In this document: positions 1 to 8,925 of the stretch, piece after piece
Layout of the letters: each line of letters begins with the position of its first letter
How positions within the stretch are numbered: position 1 is the stretch's first letter
NCBI GenBank assembly: GCA_027382625.1
Contig: JAJKFJ010003501.1
Span: 1-22,996, forward strand
DNA: 22,996 nucleotides
Source: Tetmemena sp. SeJ-2015
Taxonomy: Eukaryota; Ciliophora; Spirotrichea; Sporadotrichida; Oxytrichidae
Direction of reading: 5' to 3'
Made by a program: the position numbers and the translations under genes
The notes under the pieces: generated by a model
What the model saw: only the letters and a program-made list of their open reading frames with translations
What the model was told of the DNA's origin: nothing
The model's database searches: none

Positions 1-122
1 AGAAGACTTTAGATTGCCTGTTTAGGGTTAAAATTTAGCATGATTATAAGTATTAATAAAGAAATTAATTATACACAACTTATTTTCACTTTCTTATCAT
101 ATTATGGGGTTTTGGGGTTTTG
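1..122. mobile_element. End of a TBE-like germline transposon with telomere-like terminus
   Basis: Positions 106-122 read GGGGTTTTGGGGTTTTG, two G4T4 repeats plus G. Read from the other strand this is C, A4, C4, A4, C4, the telomere-like start of the inverted terminal repeat of Oxytricha TBE (telomere-bearing) transposons. The element therefore lies mostly to the left of the window and ends at 122. No transposase can be seen because only about 120 bp are present. TBEs are germline-limited and are removed from the somatic genome; that is family knowledge. A chromosome telomere is unlikely because coding sequence continues directly to the right. Confidence 0.85.
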
Positions 123-125
123 ATT
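123..125. repeat. Target-site duplication ATT (one copy)
   Basis: The trinucleotide ATT follows the terminal G of the element. TBE elements duplicate a 3-bp ANT target, so this fits; the partner copy would lie left of the window. Confidence 0.6.
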
Positions 126-2762
126 GAGCTTTGTCTGCAAGTATTTGGAAGTCATAGACCGATTTCAACTCACAATTATTCTGGTCTATATCTTTGGCTT
201 CATAAGTAAACTTTTTCTTCTTCTACTGCAAACTATCTTATATTTTTTGTATAGCTAAAATATTGAACTGGACTTGCGAACAATTTTTAATTGATGAAAA
301 TGAATATGAAAGAAAGTACATTATTCAAGAATTCGGCTTTATTCAATTGAAAATAAAGAATTATTGATAAAGTTTGAATCGGAATTTATTGATTATCAGC
401 TGCCTTTTCTTTTTGATACTGCATATATTTTGCTTTCGAATGTAAGATGGGAATCCAGTCCTCTTTAATCTAAAAATCATTTGCAAATCCAAAAATCTAA
501 AGATCAAGTTGATTTAGCTTGACTCATTTTATAGGATAACAATTTATTACATGACCTCGATGGGAAGTGTGCCCTAAAGAAAGAGAAAGAGAAGACAGGT
601 GAGTTGACTCATGATAGTCTACATAGTTTTCTATGTTGCCCTTGCCACTTCACTTGCATACGTCGACTACAACATGCAAATATACTTCTATAAGAAATAT
701 CAGCAGGATCCTCCACCAACAGATTTACAAGTTGATGAAATAATGCAAATTTTTCTCCCGTAATATTAATTAACTAAATCAATCAATCATTAAATCTATA
801 TTAATTATTGTAAGATAAATAGCCCATCCAATTTTACTTAAAGGATTCTGACTGTGTTGAAATTTCTAGCAGACGGTGCCATGATAGTCTGCTTTGTAAT
901 TTTCTACTTCAAGGTGAGGAGATTCGGGCTTGTAAAGAAGTAAAGGAACATGAAGGTGAGATATCAAGTCCACCAGATTATTGTAAGATACTCTTGCCTA
1001 TATTTTCTACTTTTAGTACCTGATAGGAGTATTATTGTTTGTGGCTCTCTATTCTCTTAGGTTGATAATTAGAGATGTGCTAATTCCACTCTCTCAAACT
1101 GAGGATTATCATGTATACTTTAAGAATTCAGATGCATATAAAAACATGCTATATTCTTAGAGCATTCTTTACGACTGCTTTGACTTTGTGGTTGCTCTCA
1201 TCATCTTAATTAAATCTTATTTTATAGCTATATTTTAAATTAAATTTCTTTTAATAAAAGTATAAATTATCTCATTTTTCCCAAAAAATAACTTCAACGT
1301 GTTTTTATTTTGAATATGTTTCGATTTTTAAGTTTTATTGGTAAAAATATATTATAAATATCTTGTACCTATTCTACCATTTTGGAAAACAAGCGAAGAA
1401 AATTTTGAAAGAGAGAAAAGCAGCTAATTTATAATTTATGTTTGAGCTTACAAAGAAATTAGATAATATGTGGGAGGGTCATCTTATGGGAATGAGGGCG
1501 GAGCTAGCGGTACTGAAGAAACAAACTCAAACGCCATGGTGCAGACCTATTCAAATTCATCCTAAATAATTCATAGTCACTACTTTTAGAAGATATTTAG
1601 TTAAATAATTGAGAATCTGAATACCTCAGTGCCAACTTACAATTTCAATCCCAAGGACTAGCAAGCTTATGAAATTAGCAGAGAGCGAAACCAAGCAGAG
1701 GCAGCCTAAAAATAAAAAGAAAGAGTCAAAAGACAATAAGACAAATAATATTAGACTAACAAAGTTAAGTTTTAAAAATAGGGATTTTTCACCTAATTTT
1801 AATTCATAGAGAACAATAAATATTTCTTCAGATATACTTCCAAAAATTGAAAAGAAACTTGTATTCTTATCTTTATTTAGACAAAATGTTTATTTAAAGT
1901 ACTTGCTACACTTCTTTATATATAAGTCTAAATTTGTTAATAGTAGTTTCAGTAATTCAGGTTGTCAAATTCGTTTTCTAAGTCTTAGCTTTTGCATAAC
2001 TAAGAACTTTTCCAAGATGGAAGTTAACTCTCACCCTCTGGCAAACATCATTAGGAAAATAAAAAGAGCAGGGCCTCCCGACAAATAAGCAAGTTTCTAA
2101 ATAGGATATCAGCAAAGAAAAAGATCCATTCCAAGAATCAGCGTGAACAAGATTTACAAAGAGAGATAAACATGAATCACAACTTAGCTGTGCTCTTAGA
2201 ATAGAAAGAGGAAGATGAGATCCCTGCTGTGGCTCCTGTAATGAGTTTCTCGCAAGCAGGTCAAAGTGATAATGAGGATAGCAACACTCATTAATTCACC
2301 ACACTTGGAAAGTAGATTAAAGTAGCAAATACTTTTCAGGCAGAAGAGGACCATTCACTCTAAACGGACAAGCCATCTACAAAGAGAGTGAATACAATCG
2401 CAGGCTGGTTTAAGTCCAAGAAAAAATTAGATAAGTCCTCTGTGTTGATAACCAGCCGCACGCATAATCGAATTATGAATAGGATAAGCAATGAAAGCAG
2501 CCTCAATAAAAGCTCAGCATATTTCAAATAGCATACCACAGACGATGCTGAGAAGGACTCTCTCTTTGAAAAAGACACCAGCTCAAATATTGACATCAGA
2601 TCTAATTTAGGCTTTTAGAAAAGTTTTTTGGCAGAGGATAGATAGGAAGGGCTTAACTAAATTAAACTTACTTAGAGCAACACTAACTAACAATTCGCAT
2701 TTGTAAATGGGAAGTACCCCTATAATCTACTGTAAAACTAGAAGTATTAAAACTCGAAATGA
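124..2762 (+). CDS. 7TM paralog A, multi-pass membrane protein with long hydrophilic tail (5' part missing)
   Basis: Unrecognised family. About 634 codons are visible after removing seven IESs, one 19-nt segment and one 34-nt intron; the frame then stays open to TGA 2760-2762. Coding starts immediately right of the transposon, so the N-terminus and first membrane helix must lie left of it. Visible parts: a helix containing VIDRFQLTIILVYIFGF, a helix around SEFIDYQLPFLFDTAYILL, then YIVFYVALATSLAYV, AMIVCFVIFYFKV, a helix ending LRLIIRDVLIP, and a last helix ending ILYLFYHFGKQ. A tail of roughly 380 residues follows, rich in Lys, Gln, Asn and Ser. Genes B and C align to it helix by helix (LYLFYHFGKQ here, LYLFYLYGQR in B, GFYYFGSR in C). 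Seven helices suggest a receptor-like protein, but the function is unknown. The end at 2762 follows a clean hydrophilic stretch. Confidence 0.82.
268..351. other. IES in gene A, 84 bp, pointer ATTGAA
   Basis: ATTGAA at 262-267 and 346-351, same codon phase. The insert holds an in-frame TGA; removal joins YSQNIE to NKELLIKFE. Confidence 0.8.
514..561. other. IES in gene A, 48 bp, pointer GAT (boundary tentative)
   Basis: GAT at 511-513 and 559-561 in phase. The insert contains in-frame TGA 520-522. This choice gives a loop of the same length as in gene B after the shared LQIQK; GAT at 535-537 is an alternative right edge. Confidence 0.5.
599..617 (+). other. 19-nt GTGAG...ATAG segment in gene A (tiny intron or IES)
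   Basis: Frame requires removal of 1 mod 3 bases between KKEKEKT and YIVFYVALA. A 19-nt segment with GTGAG and ATAG ends does this (ACA G | TC TAC). It could be a minimal intron or an IES with the 2-bp repeat AG. Confidence 0.5.
757..867. other. IES in gene A, 111 bp, pointer TTTCT
   Basis: TTTCT at 752-756 and 863-867 in phase; removal joins DEIMQIFL to ADGAMIVCF. AT-rich and stop-free in frame. Confidence 0.75.
983..1016 (+). other. Intron in gene A, 34 nt, GTAAG...TTTTAG
   Basis: Phase-0 GT-AG intron between QVHQII and YLIGVLL. Gene B has a 32-nt intron at the equivalent place before helix 6, which supports it as ancestral. Confidence 0.8.
1208..1364. other. IES in gene A, 157 bp, pointer ATCTT
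   Basis: ATCTT at 1203-1207 and 1360-1364; removal gives VVALIILYLFYHFG, which aligns without gaps to gene B. Confidence 0.85.
1479..1498. other. IES in gene A, 20 bp, pointer GAGGG
   Basis: GAGGG at 1474-1478 and 1494-1498; removal of 20 bp repairs the frame from LTKKLDNMWEG to GASGTEETNSN. One of the shortest IESs here. Confidence 0.7.
1572..1610. other. IES in gene A, 39 bp, pointer TAAATAATT
   Basis: Nine-bp direct repeat at 1563-1571 and 1602-1610, the longest pointer in the window. The insert is in frame and stop-free. Confidence 0.75.
1791..2012. other. IES in gene A, 222 bp, pointer TTTTC
   Basis: TTTTC at 1786-1790 and 2008-2012; removal joins KQGFF to QDGSQLSPSGKHH and leaves the tail in one frame to the stop. 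A longer repeat AAGTTAA (1773-1779, 2022-2028) would put the tail out of frame. Confidence 0.6.
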
Positions 2763-3295
2763 TCTTTTAAATTTAAGTAAGTTATAATATAAAATGTTAA
2801 AGATTGAAATTCTTACTGGTCTTAAAAACAACTAAAGAATACATAATAAATATAATTAAGAAATGATTTACCTGCAAAAATTAAAAAAAAAATAAAATGC
2901 AAGTAATCAAATACTTAAAGCGATTAAATTGAACTTTCTCTGTTGATAAAATCATAAGATTTTGTAAATTTCATATAGTTCTCTTTTAAAAGAGAAATTT
3001 TCCGGATTCATACTTACAAATTACTGCGCGATCCATAGCTTTTTTAATTTAATTACTTTTTGGAAATAAAGTTCAAATATTTTACTTTGAAAAGCATATT
3101 CCAATATGGGTTAAATCAATTTTTAATCTAAAATATATAAAAGTATTATTAGAAATGTTATGCTTTTTGAGTTTAATTTTCTTGTGATGAGGATTAAATT
3201 TGAAAAATGAAAATAAATATAATGATAAACCCTAATTTCCTTTAACTTATTATTAGAATAGATTAATAGATCTCTAAAGTTATATAAATTTCAGG
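2763..3295. other. Spacer between genes A and B
   Basis: AT-rich, with short A and T runs and stops in all frames. No gene seen. It should hold the 3' end of A, the 5' end of B and the macronuclear chromosome breakpoints, which have no motif I can recognise. Confidence 0.5.
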
Positions 3296-5981
3296 ATGGA
3301 AGCAGTTGGATAAAGCCTAATGGATATTCTTTAATAAAACCCGCCAGCTATTAGGTTTCCTTTTACTAATTCAAACACTATTTATCAAATTAAGGACCTC
3401 TTTTTGGCAGAAAGTGATCCAGATGATGTGGTCATCAACGATTTGCAGGCGAAGTATTGATTATATGCCTCTTTGTACTTGGCATTAAAGAAAAACAAAT
3501 TGAATTTAAAATTTATAAGTCATTCTTTATCATTTTCACAGTGATAGCTGCGAAAATAGTGTTTTGGGATAGAATTAAGCTCGATTGATTCTCAAAATTT
3601 AATATACTCTGCTTCATGGTTGGTTTTGGAAGTAAGAATATCATTTTTCTAAAGACAAATTTAGCGAAATGCATAGCCTGGTTCGTGGTTACTTATCACG
3701 AGTAGTATCTTTTTAATTCTTAAAATGCTTTAACTTATTTGATTTTATCAAAGCGAGGAATCAGTTCCTTATTACTTGGAGATCGGATTCAATGGGTTCT
3801 TCTTTTTGATAATTATAGCTTTCCTGTATAAAATGTAGGCACACCCATAAATTAATTCTTTTATTTAGGGCTCATTCTTTCTTGCTCTACAGATCCAAAA
3901 GCCACTAAGATTTCGAGAAAAAGATAAAAATTACAAAGATAGTCTTTGCCTTATTAAATTAACTCTATGAGCAATAATAATACTATTCACTCTTAAATTA
4001 TTTTTATTCTGTGTGGGCTACGCTTTACTCGTGACTGGAATAATAGTGAGCCTGTCTCTGCAGATCAAAATGGACAATAACCCTGACATCACATTTATAA
4101 AAGCACTTAACAATACCGTCATGTAAGATATATATTTTTACTATAAAACACACCATCTAGGATACTTTGCATTGTTAGACTAGTTTGCGACCTCAGTGTG
4201 GAATTTACTTTCATGTTTATGTTCTTCTTCTTTTGCAAATTGAAAAAGCGGTCTATTGAAGACAGAGGCGACCACTGGTCTTGCAAGCATACCTTTGTAA
4301 GGAAATAAGAAGTTTTATTGTATTTCAGGTTCTGGTTCAAGCTTTGTTGCAAATGCTGATATATACCATGCGCATTTTGCTGAGAGACATCCTAGTTCCA
4401 ATTTTCAACTACGCAGGTTACACTAATGAGGAGTGGAAGGCAGCTATCTAAATTTCTAATCTGGAGGTTATCTTCTACGGAGAATATATTTTGTGTATTT
4501 AATTGAGTGACTGATTTCGTGATGTCTTTAAACATTCTGTATCTGTTCTATCTATATGGACAGCGACCCTAGAATGAGTAACTGGTTAAAAAGGAGAGAG
4601 CTAAGAGTGCACTCAAGAGGAAGAAACTAAGAGAGAAAAATAAGAAGACGGCAGATTTTAATCAAAATTTTAAAAGGAATATAACTGAAGATGGCAGACC
4701 TACTTCAACATTATTAGTTTGTATTATATTTTATAAAAATATTCTATATTTAACATCTCTAGAGACTAACTAACTCATGAAGGATATCAAATTAATAATA
4801 TCAGAAAATGATTACTAAATAGCCACAGATTCGCAGTTCAAATAGCAGGATAATTAAAAAAGCTAATTACTTCATAAGAATATATTTCATTATAATTATC
4901 CAAACATCATAATAAATTATAAAATCTACCTCTATAATGAAAATTGCATCATTTTATTTAAACCTAATCTTATTTAAATGAGGAAGAAATTGTGGATTAG
5001 AATTCTTAAACTCCTGGAGGAAATAAAAGACCCTATGATATGATTTTCCCAACCTCCCCTTCTTCTAAAGATAATTCAAAAGTCAAATCTCCACAAAACT
5101 ACCTGCCTGCAAGCCAGCTTAAACATATAAACTTTTAAAATTAGCAATAGTCTTTATCTCGAAACCATTCCAATTTTGTAAAAGGGAACTACCGCCAATA
5201 AAATTACACGGGCACGAGCATCAATAGCTTCTCCGAAAAGGGCCATAAAATGCAGACTAATTATTCCTAGATTCTGTAAAATTAATACGACAATCAGGAA
5301 AATGAGTCAGAGGATCTTGATTCCTCTAAGTCATCAGAACATAACTAACAAAATTTTATTCAAAGGATCATTAGAAACTAGGAACTCAAGCCTTCCAAAA
5401 ATAACTAAATAGCTAATAAAGGAAATAAGAAGGGTGGTTTATTTGCAAATATTAAATTAAAATTGTTATTAAAGCATATGTTTTAAATCGAAGATCAGAT
5501 TCATCTTCCTCATCTTCTTCTTCATCTTCGGACGATTCAATTTATCAAGCAGAGAGTGTGAAACAAGGTTTCAGCAAAAGCCCTGGCGGTAATTCCAATT
5601 CTCAATTCTAGAAATCTTACACTGACTTTGAAAACAAGCAGCTTTTGAATCGCACTCATCAAGATTAATTTAAGTCTCCGAATTCATCTAAAATTCCAAG
5701 AGAGTTGCTAAAGATTGACTAGTTCTCAAGTTTCCTAAACAACTTTAAATGAATAAGTGAGAGTGTATGATATGATGTGGTGATTGTTTTATATTGACTT
5801 ACAGGAGAGCTCAAAGAATAGCAACCCAGGAGCCAGTTTCAAGCAGAGTAGCAATCTTAATTCCAGATTGGCACAAGGAGGAGATTCGTCAGCAAAGCCA
5901 AGTACAAGTACCAAGGGTCCCCTCAGCAATTAGACAGCAGGTTCAAAAGCTTAATAACAAAGGCTTCTTCTTTTGATTTGA
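3296..5981 (+). CDS. 7TM paralog B with Ser/Asn/Gln-rich tail; one internal TGA
   Basis: Unrecognised family, paralog of A and C. ATG 3296 to TGA 5979-5981 gives 716 codons after ten IESs and a 32-nt intron are removed. Start MEAVGQSLMDILQQN; helices around FFIIFTVIAAKIVFW, FSKFNILCFMVGFGSK, GFNGFFFLIIIAFLY, LFLFCVGYALLVTGIIVSL, EFTFMFMFFFFCKL, VLVQALLQMLIYTMRILL and EYILYLFYLYG. The roughly 400-residue tail has basic, Gln/Asn and Ser runs (SDSSSSSSSSSSDDS). Odd: TGA at 3586-3588 (codon 76) stands where gene A has CGA (Arg), so B may be a nonsense allele or pseudogene, although the rest remains open. The 3' end is uncertain: removing 11 bp at 5929-5939 (repeat CAGCA) would continue in another frame through SSFDLNSEAFKSKRL. 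Confidence 0.75.
3456..3520. other. IES in gene B, 65 bp, pointer AAGT
   Basis: AAGT at 3452-3455 and 3517-3520; removal joins INDLQAK to SFFIIFTVIA, which aligns with YFTVIIA in gene C. Confidence 0.75.
3703..3757. other. IES in gene B, 55 bp, pointer CGAG
   Basis: CGAG at 3699-3702 and 3754-3757; joins VVTYHE to ESVPYYLEIGF. Confidence 0.7.
3840..3869. other. IES in gene B, 30 bp, pointer TAGG
   Basis: TAGG at 3836-3839 and 3866-3869, in phase; insert is in frame and stop-free, so it rests on the repeat and on loop length. Confidence 0.5.
3962..4000. other. IES in gene B, 39 bp, pointer TTAAATTA
   Basis: Eight-bp repeat at 3954-3961 and 3993-4000; the insert has an in-frame TGA; removal joins DSLCLIKL to FLFCVGYALL. 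Confidence 0.85.
4133..4164. other. IES in gene B, 32 bp, pointer ATA
   Basis: ATA at 4130-4132 and 4162-4164; frame repair gives NTVMQDILCIVRLVCDL, parallel to IALMIFRVLGQAKLIFDF in gene C. The short repeat leaves the exact edge open. Confidence 0.6.
4297..4328 (+). other. Intron in gene B, 32 nt, GTAAGG...TTTCAG
   Basis: Phase-0 intron between SCKHTF and VLVQALL; same position as the 34-nt intron of gene A. Confidence 0.85.
4491..4536. other. IES in gene B, 46 bp, pointer ATT
   Basis: ATT at 4488-4490 and 4534-4536; removal gives GEYILYLFYLYGQR, aligned gap-free with gene A. Confidence 0.75.
4712..4756. other. IES in gene B, 45 bp, pointer AACAT
   Basis: AACAT at 4707-4711 and 4752-4756 in phase; in-frame and stop-free; joins GRPTST to SLETNQLMKD. 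Confidence 0.6.
4882..4979. other. IES in gene B, 98 bp, pointer AAT
   Basis: AAT at 4879-4881 and 4977-4979; frame repair joins SQLLHKN to EEEIVDQNSQTPGG. Pointer choice is tentative. Confidence 0.55.
5451..5488. other. IES in gene B, 38 bp, pointer AAAT
   Basis: AAAT at 5447-5450 and 5485-5488; joins KKGGLFAN to RRSDSSSSS and repairs the frame. Confidence 0.65.
5746..5800. other. IES in gene B, 55 bp, pointer ACTT
   Basis: ACTT at 5742-5745 and 5797-5800; the insert begins just before an in-frame TGA; joins SSFLNNL to QESSKNSNPGASFK. Confidence 0.7.
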
Positions 5982-6341
5982 ACTCAGAAGCATTTAAAAG
6001 CAAGAGATTAAAACTACTACTATTCAAGTTAGGTATTATCATAAGTTAAGATACTAGCTTATTATAATTAAAGAAATAATTTAATACTCAAATCAAAGTT
6101 AATCACTCATTCAGCATCCTCGAGTTTCTTATTTTAAGAACTCTTATTTCTTAAAATCAAGGATCTGCTACCAGTATTTAATATAAAATCATTGTAATTA
6201 TTAAAAAAATTGTTTAAAAGTATTGATGCGTTAGGTATTATCTAAATTATCTGTGGAGCTTGAAGTGTAGTTGTAGAATGCTCTAATTTCACATGTATTA
6301 AGTCAGTTCTGAGAAGGGCTTGTGATATTGTTAAACATAAA
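5982..6341. other. Spacer between the convergent 3' ends of genes B and C
   Basis: Mostly AT-rich. About 5940-6015 can be read as SLITKASSFDLNSEAF, a possible extra tail segment of gene B in a different frame. Nothing else is recognisable. Confidence 0.4.
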
Positions 6342-8674
6342 TCAGATTTGCTTTTAAATTGGATTATAATGAGGACTAGTTAGATTGAAGGAAGTATCAT
6401 TAGATGCTGGTACTGAGATGTCATCTTAGAGTGATTTGTTTATAGATTTGTGCAATTGCATCATTCTCAGTTTTCTTTCTGGGTAGGGTTTTTTGCTTTC
6501 TATATTTTTTGAGATTTCCTTTTCTTAATTAATTATGCTTATTTATTCAAATTAATTTTTTTCCCTCAAATAAATCAGAAGAACTTATTATATGCATCTG
6601 AGAAATTCAAAATGTCTTAATTATTACAAATATCTCGTTTCTTTCTACTTGTTTTGATTTAATCGACAATATATTCATAATCTTTCAATGAGCTAATTTA
6701 TTTTCAATTTTTATCTATGAAAATATGCTACAAAGATTTTCAATACAATGCCTCATTAAAAAGGATAAATACTAAATTAGCGAGAAAGAGAATTTCTTTT
6801 TAATTGCTTTGAATTTTACTTGGAAAAAAAAGATATCAAATTTACAATTAAAGATTAATATGCTGGTCAAAAATTATAGAAAGTTTAAATCACAAAAAAG
6901 GATAGTTGTTTTGAGATCTCCCTTCTTTCTTCTTAGTTTTAGATAATATAATTTAGTTAACTTTTATTAAAACATGAGATAATGTTCTAAATAGAGTTTC
7001 TTTAATCCATATAAGCCATTTAATTTTGAACCTTGTAGTAGTTTGGGTGTGTTTGCTAGTTTTAATGTTTACTGCTAACTATTTTGTAAGGAGCACTGGG
7101 TTAAGTATAAAAGAATTCTCCTTCCTGTATCTCCTCATCATCTAAACTTAAAAACTTAAAAAGTAATGTGAGATATTAACCTATATGCAGGATTAGATTT
7201 ATTAAGAGTGAATCTTTCCTATCTAGCAGCTACTTACCTGCGTGATCCTCAGACAGAATTAATCAAAAATAAATATATACTTCTACTTCTATTGTTTCCT
7301 TCCCCGCTTTTCCTTTTTTTGGAGCTTCAAAAGGAAATAAATTATAATTTGTAGCCATCCTGTGCTAGTACTCCATATGTGGTATTATCATACTTGTCTT
7401 CCTCATCTTGATCTTCTATATTCTAATCAGAACTTGTCTTTCTCTTCTTCGCTCTCTTTTATTTTGAGCTTTCATCTTCATTCGTGTATAGAGCCTACCC
7501 CTGGGCAGCTTAGTAAGCTCTGCTTCCGAAATATAACTTATCTAAAAGTTACAAGGTAATTTAATTAAAATAGTAGAATCCAATCAAGATGAGAAGGGAT
7601 TTGATAAATTCAATGAGTGAGTTGAATGCATCATAAGCTACGATGAATACTGTTGGGGCGAGAGAGCCGTAACTCACTGTGTTTGAGAATATCATGCTGA
7701 AATACAGAGGACCCATTATATCCTGCAAGAACGAACGCAGCCACGCCTGGCAAATGTAGAAGTACACGAAAATTACCAACACTCTTACTCGGGTATAATT
7801 TACTTCTTAGCAAACAATTAGATGAATATGGGATGTGTGGATCCACTAAGAATACTGCTTGTCTTTTTGCTGAGCTCGAAACTCGGCAAAAAGTTTAACA
7901 AAGTAGTACAGAGTTGTGAAATCAAAAATTAGCTTCGCCTATCCAAGCACTCTAAAAATCATGACTTCATATTTAAAATTACGTGAGGGCTATTTGTGGA
8001 GGTCTTAAATAAATCATGTAAAGTATGACATAAATGACAATGATGATGGTATAGCCAGTCACATACTTAAACATGCTTGAAGTTACTTAATTCTAGTACT
8101 GGCTAATTCAACTCTCACTTATCAATCACAGTCAATTTGAATAAATATATATTCTGAGGTTTAAGTAATAAAATGCTTCCTTAGGAGGAATAGCTGCACT
8201 CAGTTTGAAGACAAAGCAGGAGTATGTTAGAAACTGAGCTGAAAATATCACACTTAATAGCGCTCCCTTGCTGCTCAAAGTTTCGATGTTCCAAAAAGCC
8301 ATCACAGATTGCAATACAACACCTATCACGTAAATATATTGTTAAAATCATATTCTTCAAATTTCTCATACTTTCAATTAAGTTAAATGTGGAAATGGAT
8401 ATATGAGAAATTATACTTAGAAAACCTTTAATATGTTGACTTACAGATATACTCAATTGTGATAGCGATAGTTATGGTGACTGTGAACTTATCCATTGCA
8501 ATATATTTCTTGAGAGTAATTACTCCGCTCATTGCGATGATTACTGTAAAGTAAACTAGTCCTGTCACATACGAGAAATCAAATTTTCATTTAAACTTGT
8601 TTAAAATAACCGTAGATGTACACAGTCTTCTCTTATGGATTCATATCCTCAAAAGTTTTGTTAAAAATATCCAT
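6342..8674 (-). CDS. 7TM paralog C, complete seven-helix membrane protein, 470 codons
   Basis: Unrecognised family; the most complete of the three paralogs. ATG 8672-8674 to TGA 6342-6344; eight IESs (920 bp) removed leave exactly 470 codons plus stop. N-terminus MDIFNKTFEDMNPQEK has an NKT sequon and no signal peptide. Predicted helices near residues 24-45, 55-80, 89-110, 135-155, 165-187, 222-240 and 274-295, then a hydrophilic tail of about 175 residues with basic and acidic clusters (KQKRAKKRKTSS, EDQDEEDKY). Seven helices with a short outer N-terminus suggest a receptor-like topology, but no family signature is recognised. The TGA at 7327-7329 lies inside an IES, so the tail continues to 6345. 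It lacks the intron seen in A and B before helix 6. Confidence 0.83.
6516..6980. other. IES in gene C, 465 bp, pointer TGAGAT
   Basis: TGAGAT (+) at 6510-6515 and 6975-6980 in phase; very AT-rich; joins NSIQNIIS to KNIESKKPYPER. Longest IES in the window. A third copy of the repeat at 6912-6917 is internal. Confidence 0.7.
7145..7225. other. IES in gene C, 81 bp, pointer ATCTA
   Basis: ATCTA (+) at 7140-7144 and 7221-7225 in phase; joins GKQLLD to DEEIQEGEFF. Confidence 0.6.
7250..7361. other. IES in gene C, 112 bp, pointer ATCCT
   Basis: ATCCT (+) at 7245-7249 and 7357-7361; carries TGA 7327-7329; joins YGVLAQD to HAGKQLLD. Confidence 0.7.
7534..7572. other. IES in gene C, 39 bp, pointer AAATA
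   Basis: AAATA (+) at 7529-7533 and 7568-7572; in frame and stop-free, but removal creates GFYYFGSR, matching LYHFGKQ/LYLYGQR in the paralogs. Confidence 0.75.
7965..7986. other. IES in gene C, 22 bp, pointer TGA
   Basis: TGA (+) at 7962-7964 and 7984-7986; 22-bp removal repairs the frame from RPPQIAL to MIFRVLGQAK. Confidence 0.65.
8082..8141. other. IES in gene C, 60 bp, pointer TTGAA
   Basis: TTGAA (+) at 8077-8081 and 8137-8141; the insert has an in-frame TGA; joins LRIYIYS to SMFKYVTGY. Confidence 0.75.
8339..8451. other. IES in gene C, 113 bp, pointer ATATA
   Basis: ATATA (+) at 8334-8338 and 8447-8451; joins AITIEYI to YVIGVVLQSVM inside helix 2. Confidence 0.8.
8580..8607. other. 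IES in gene C, 28 bp, pointer AAAT
   Basis: AAAT (+) at 8576-8579 and 8604-8607; removes a TGA and joins YIYGYF to SYVTGLVYF. Confidence 0.7.
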
Positions 8675-8925
8675 TCTTCCTTAGCTTTAATAGTAGTATA
8701 TTTTAATTTTCAATTATGTGTTTCACTATTGTTGTTTTTCGAGAAGCGCTTGTGAAATAACCAAAGTCTAGATCTTAAAGTATTTTTGCGAAACAAGCTT
8801 TTCTTTTTATAATTTTTGTTCAATTCTATAATTATATCCTTTTATTCGATTATAATTTCATGGCGATGAATTTAATAAGTGAAGTTTAAAGATTATCTAT
8901 ATCATTTATGTAAAATATAAGTAGT

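Noticed and set aside
106..122. G4T4 repeats as a true chromosome telomere
   Set aside because: Only two repeats, and unique coding sequence follows on the right; a TBE terminus with an ANT target explains it better.
1773..2028. IES in gene A bounded by the 7-bp repeat AAGTTAA
   Set aside because: It puts the following segment in a frame that soon hits TGA and would need two more 16-bp excisions; the TTTTC junction needs none.
8181..8456. Small proteins on both strands around 8.2-8.45 kb
   Set aside because: They lie mostly in an IES of gene C or overlap its helix 3 segment in another frame.
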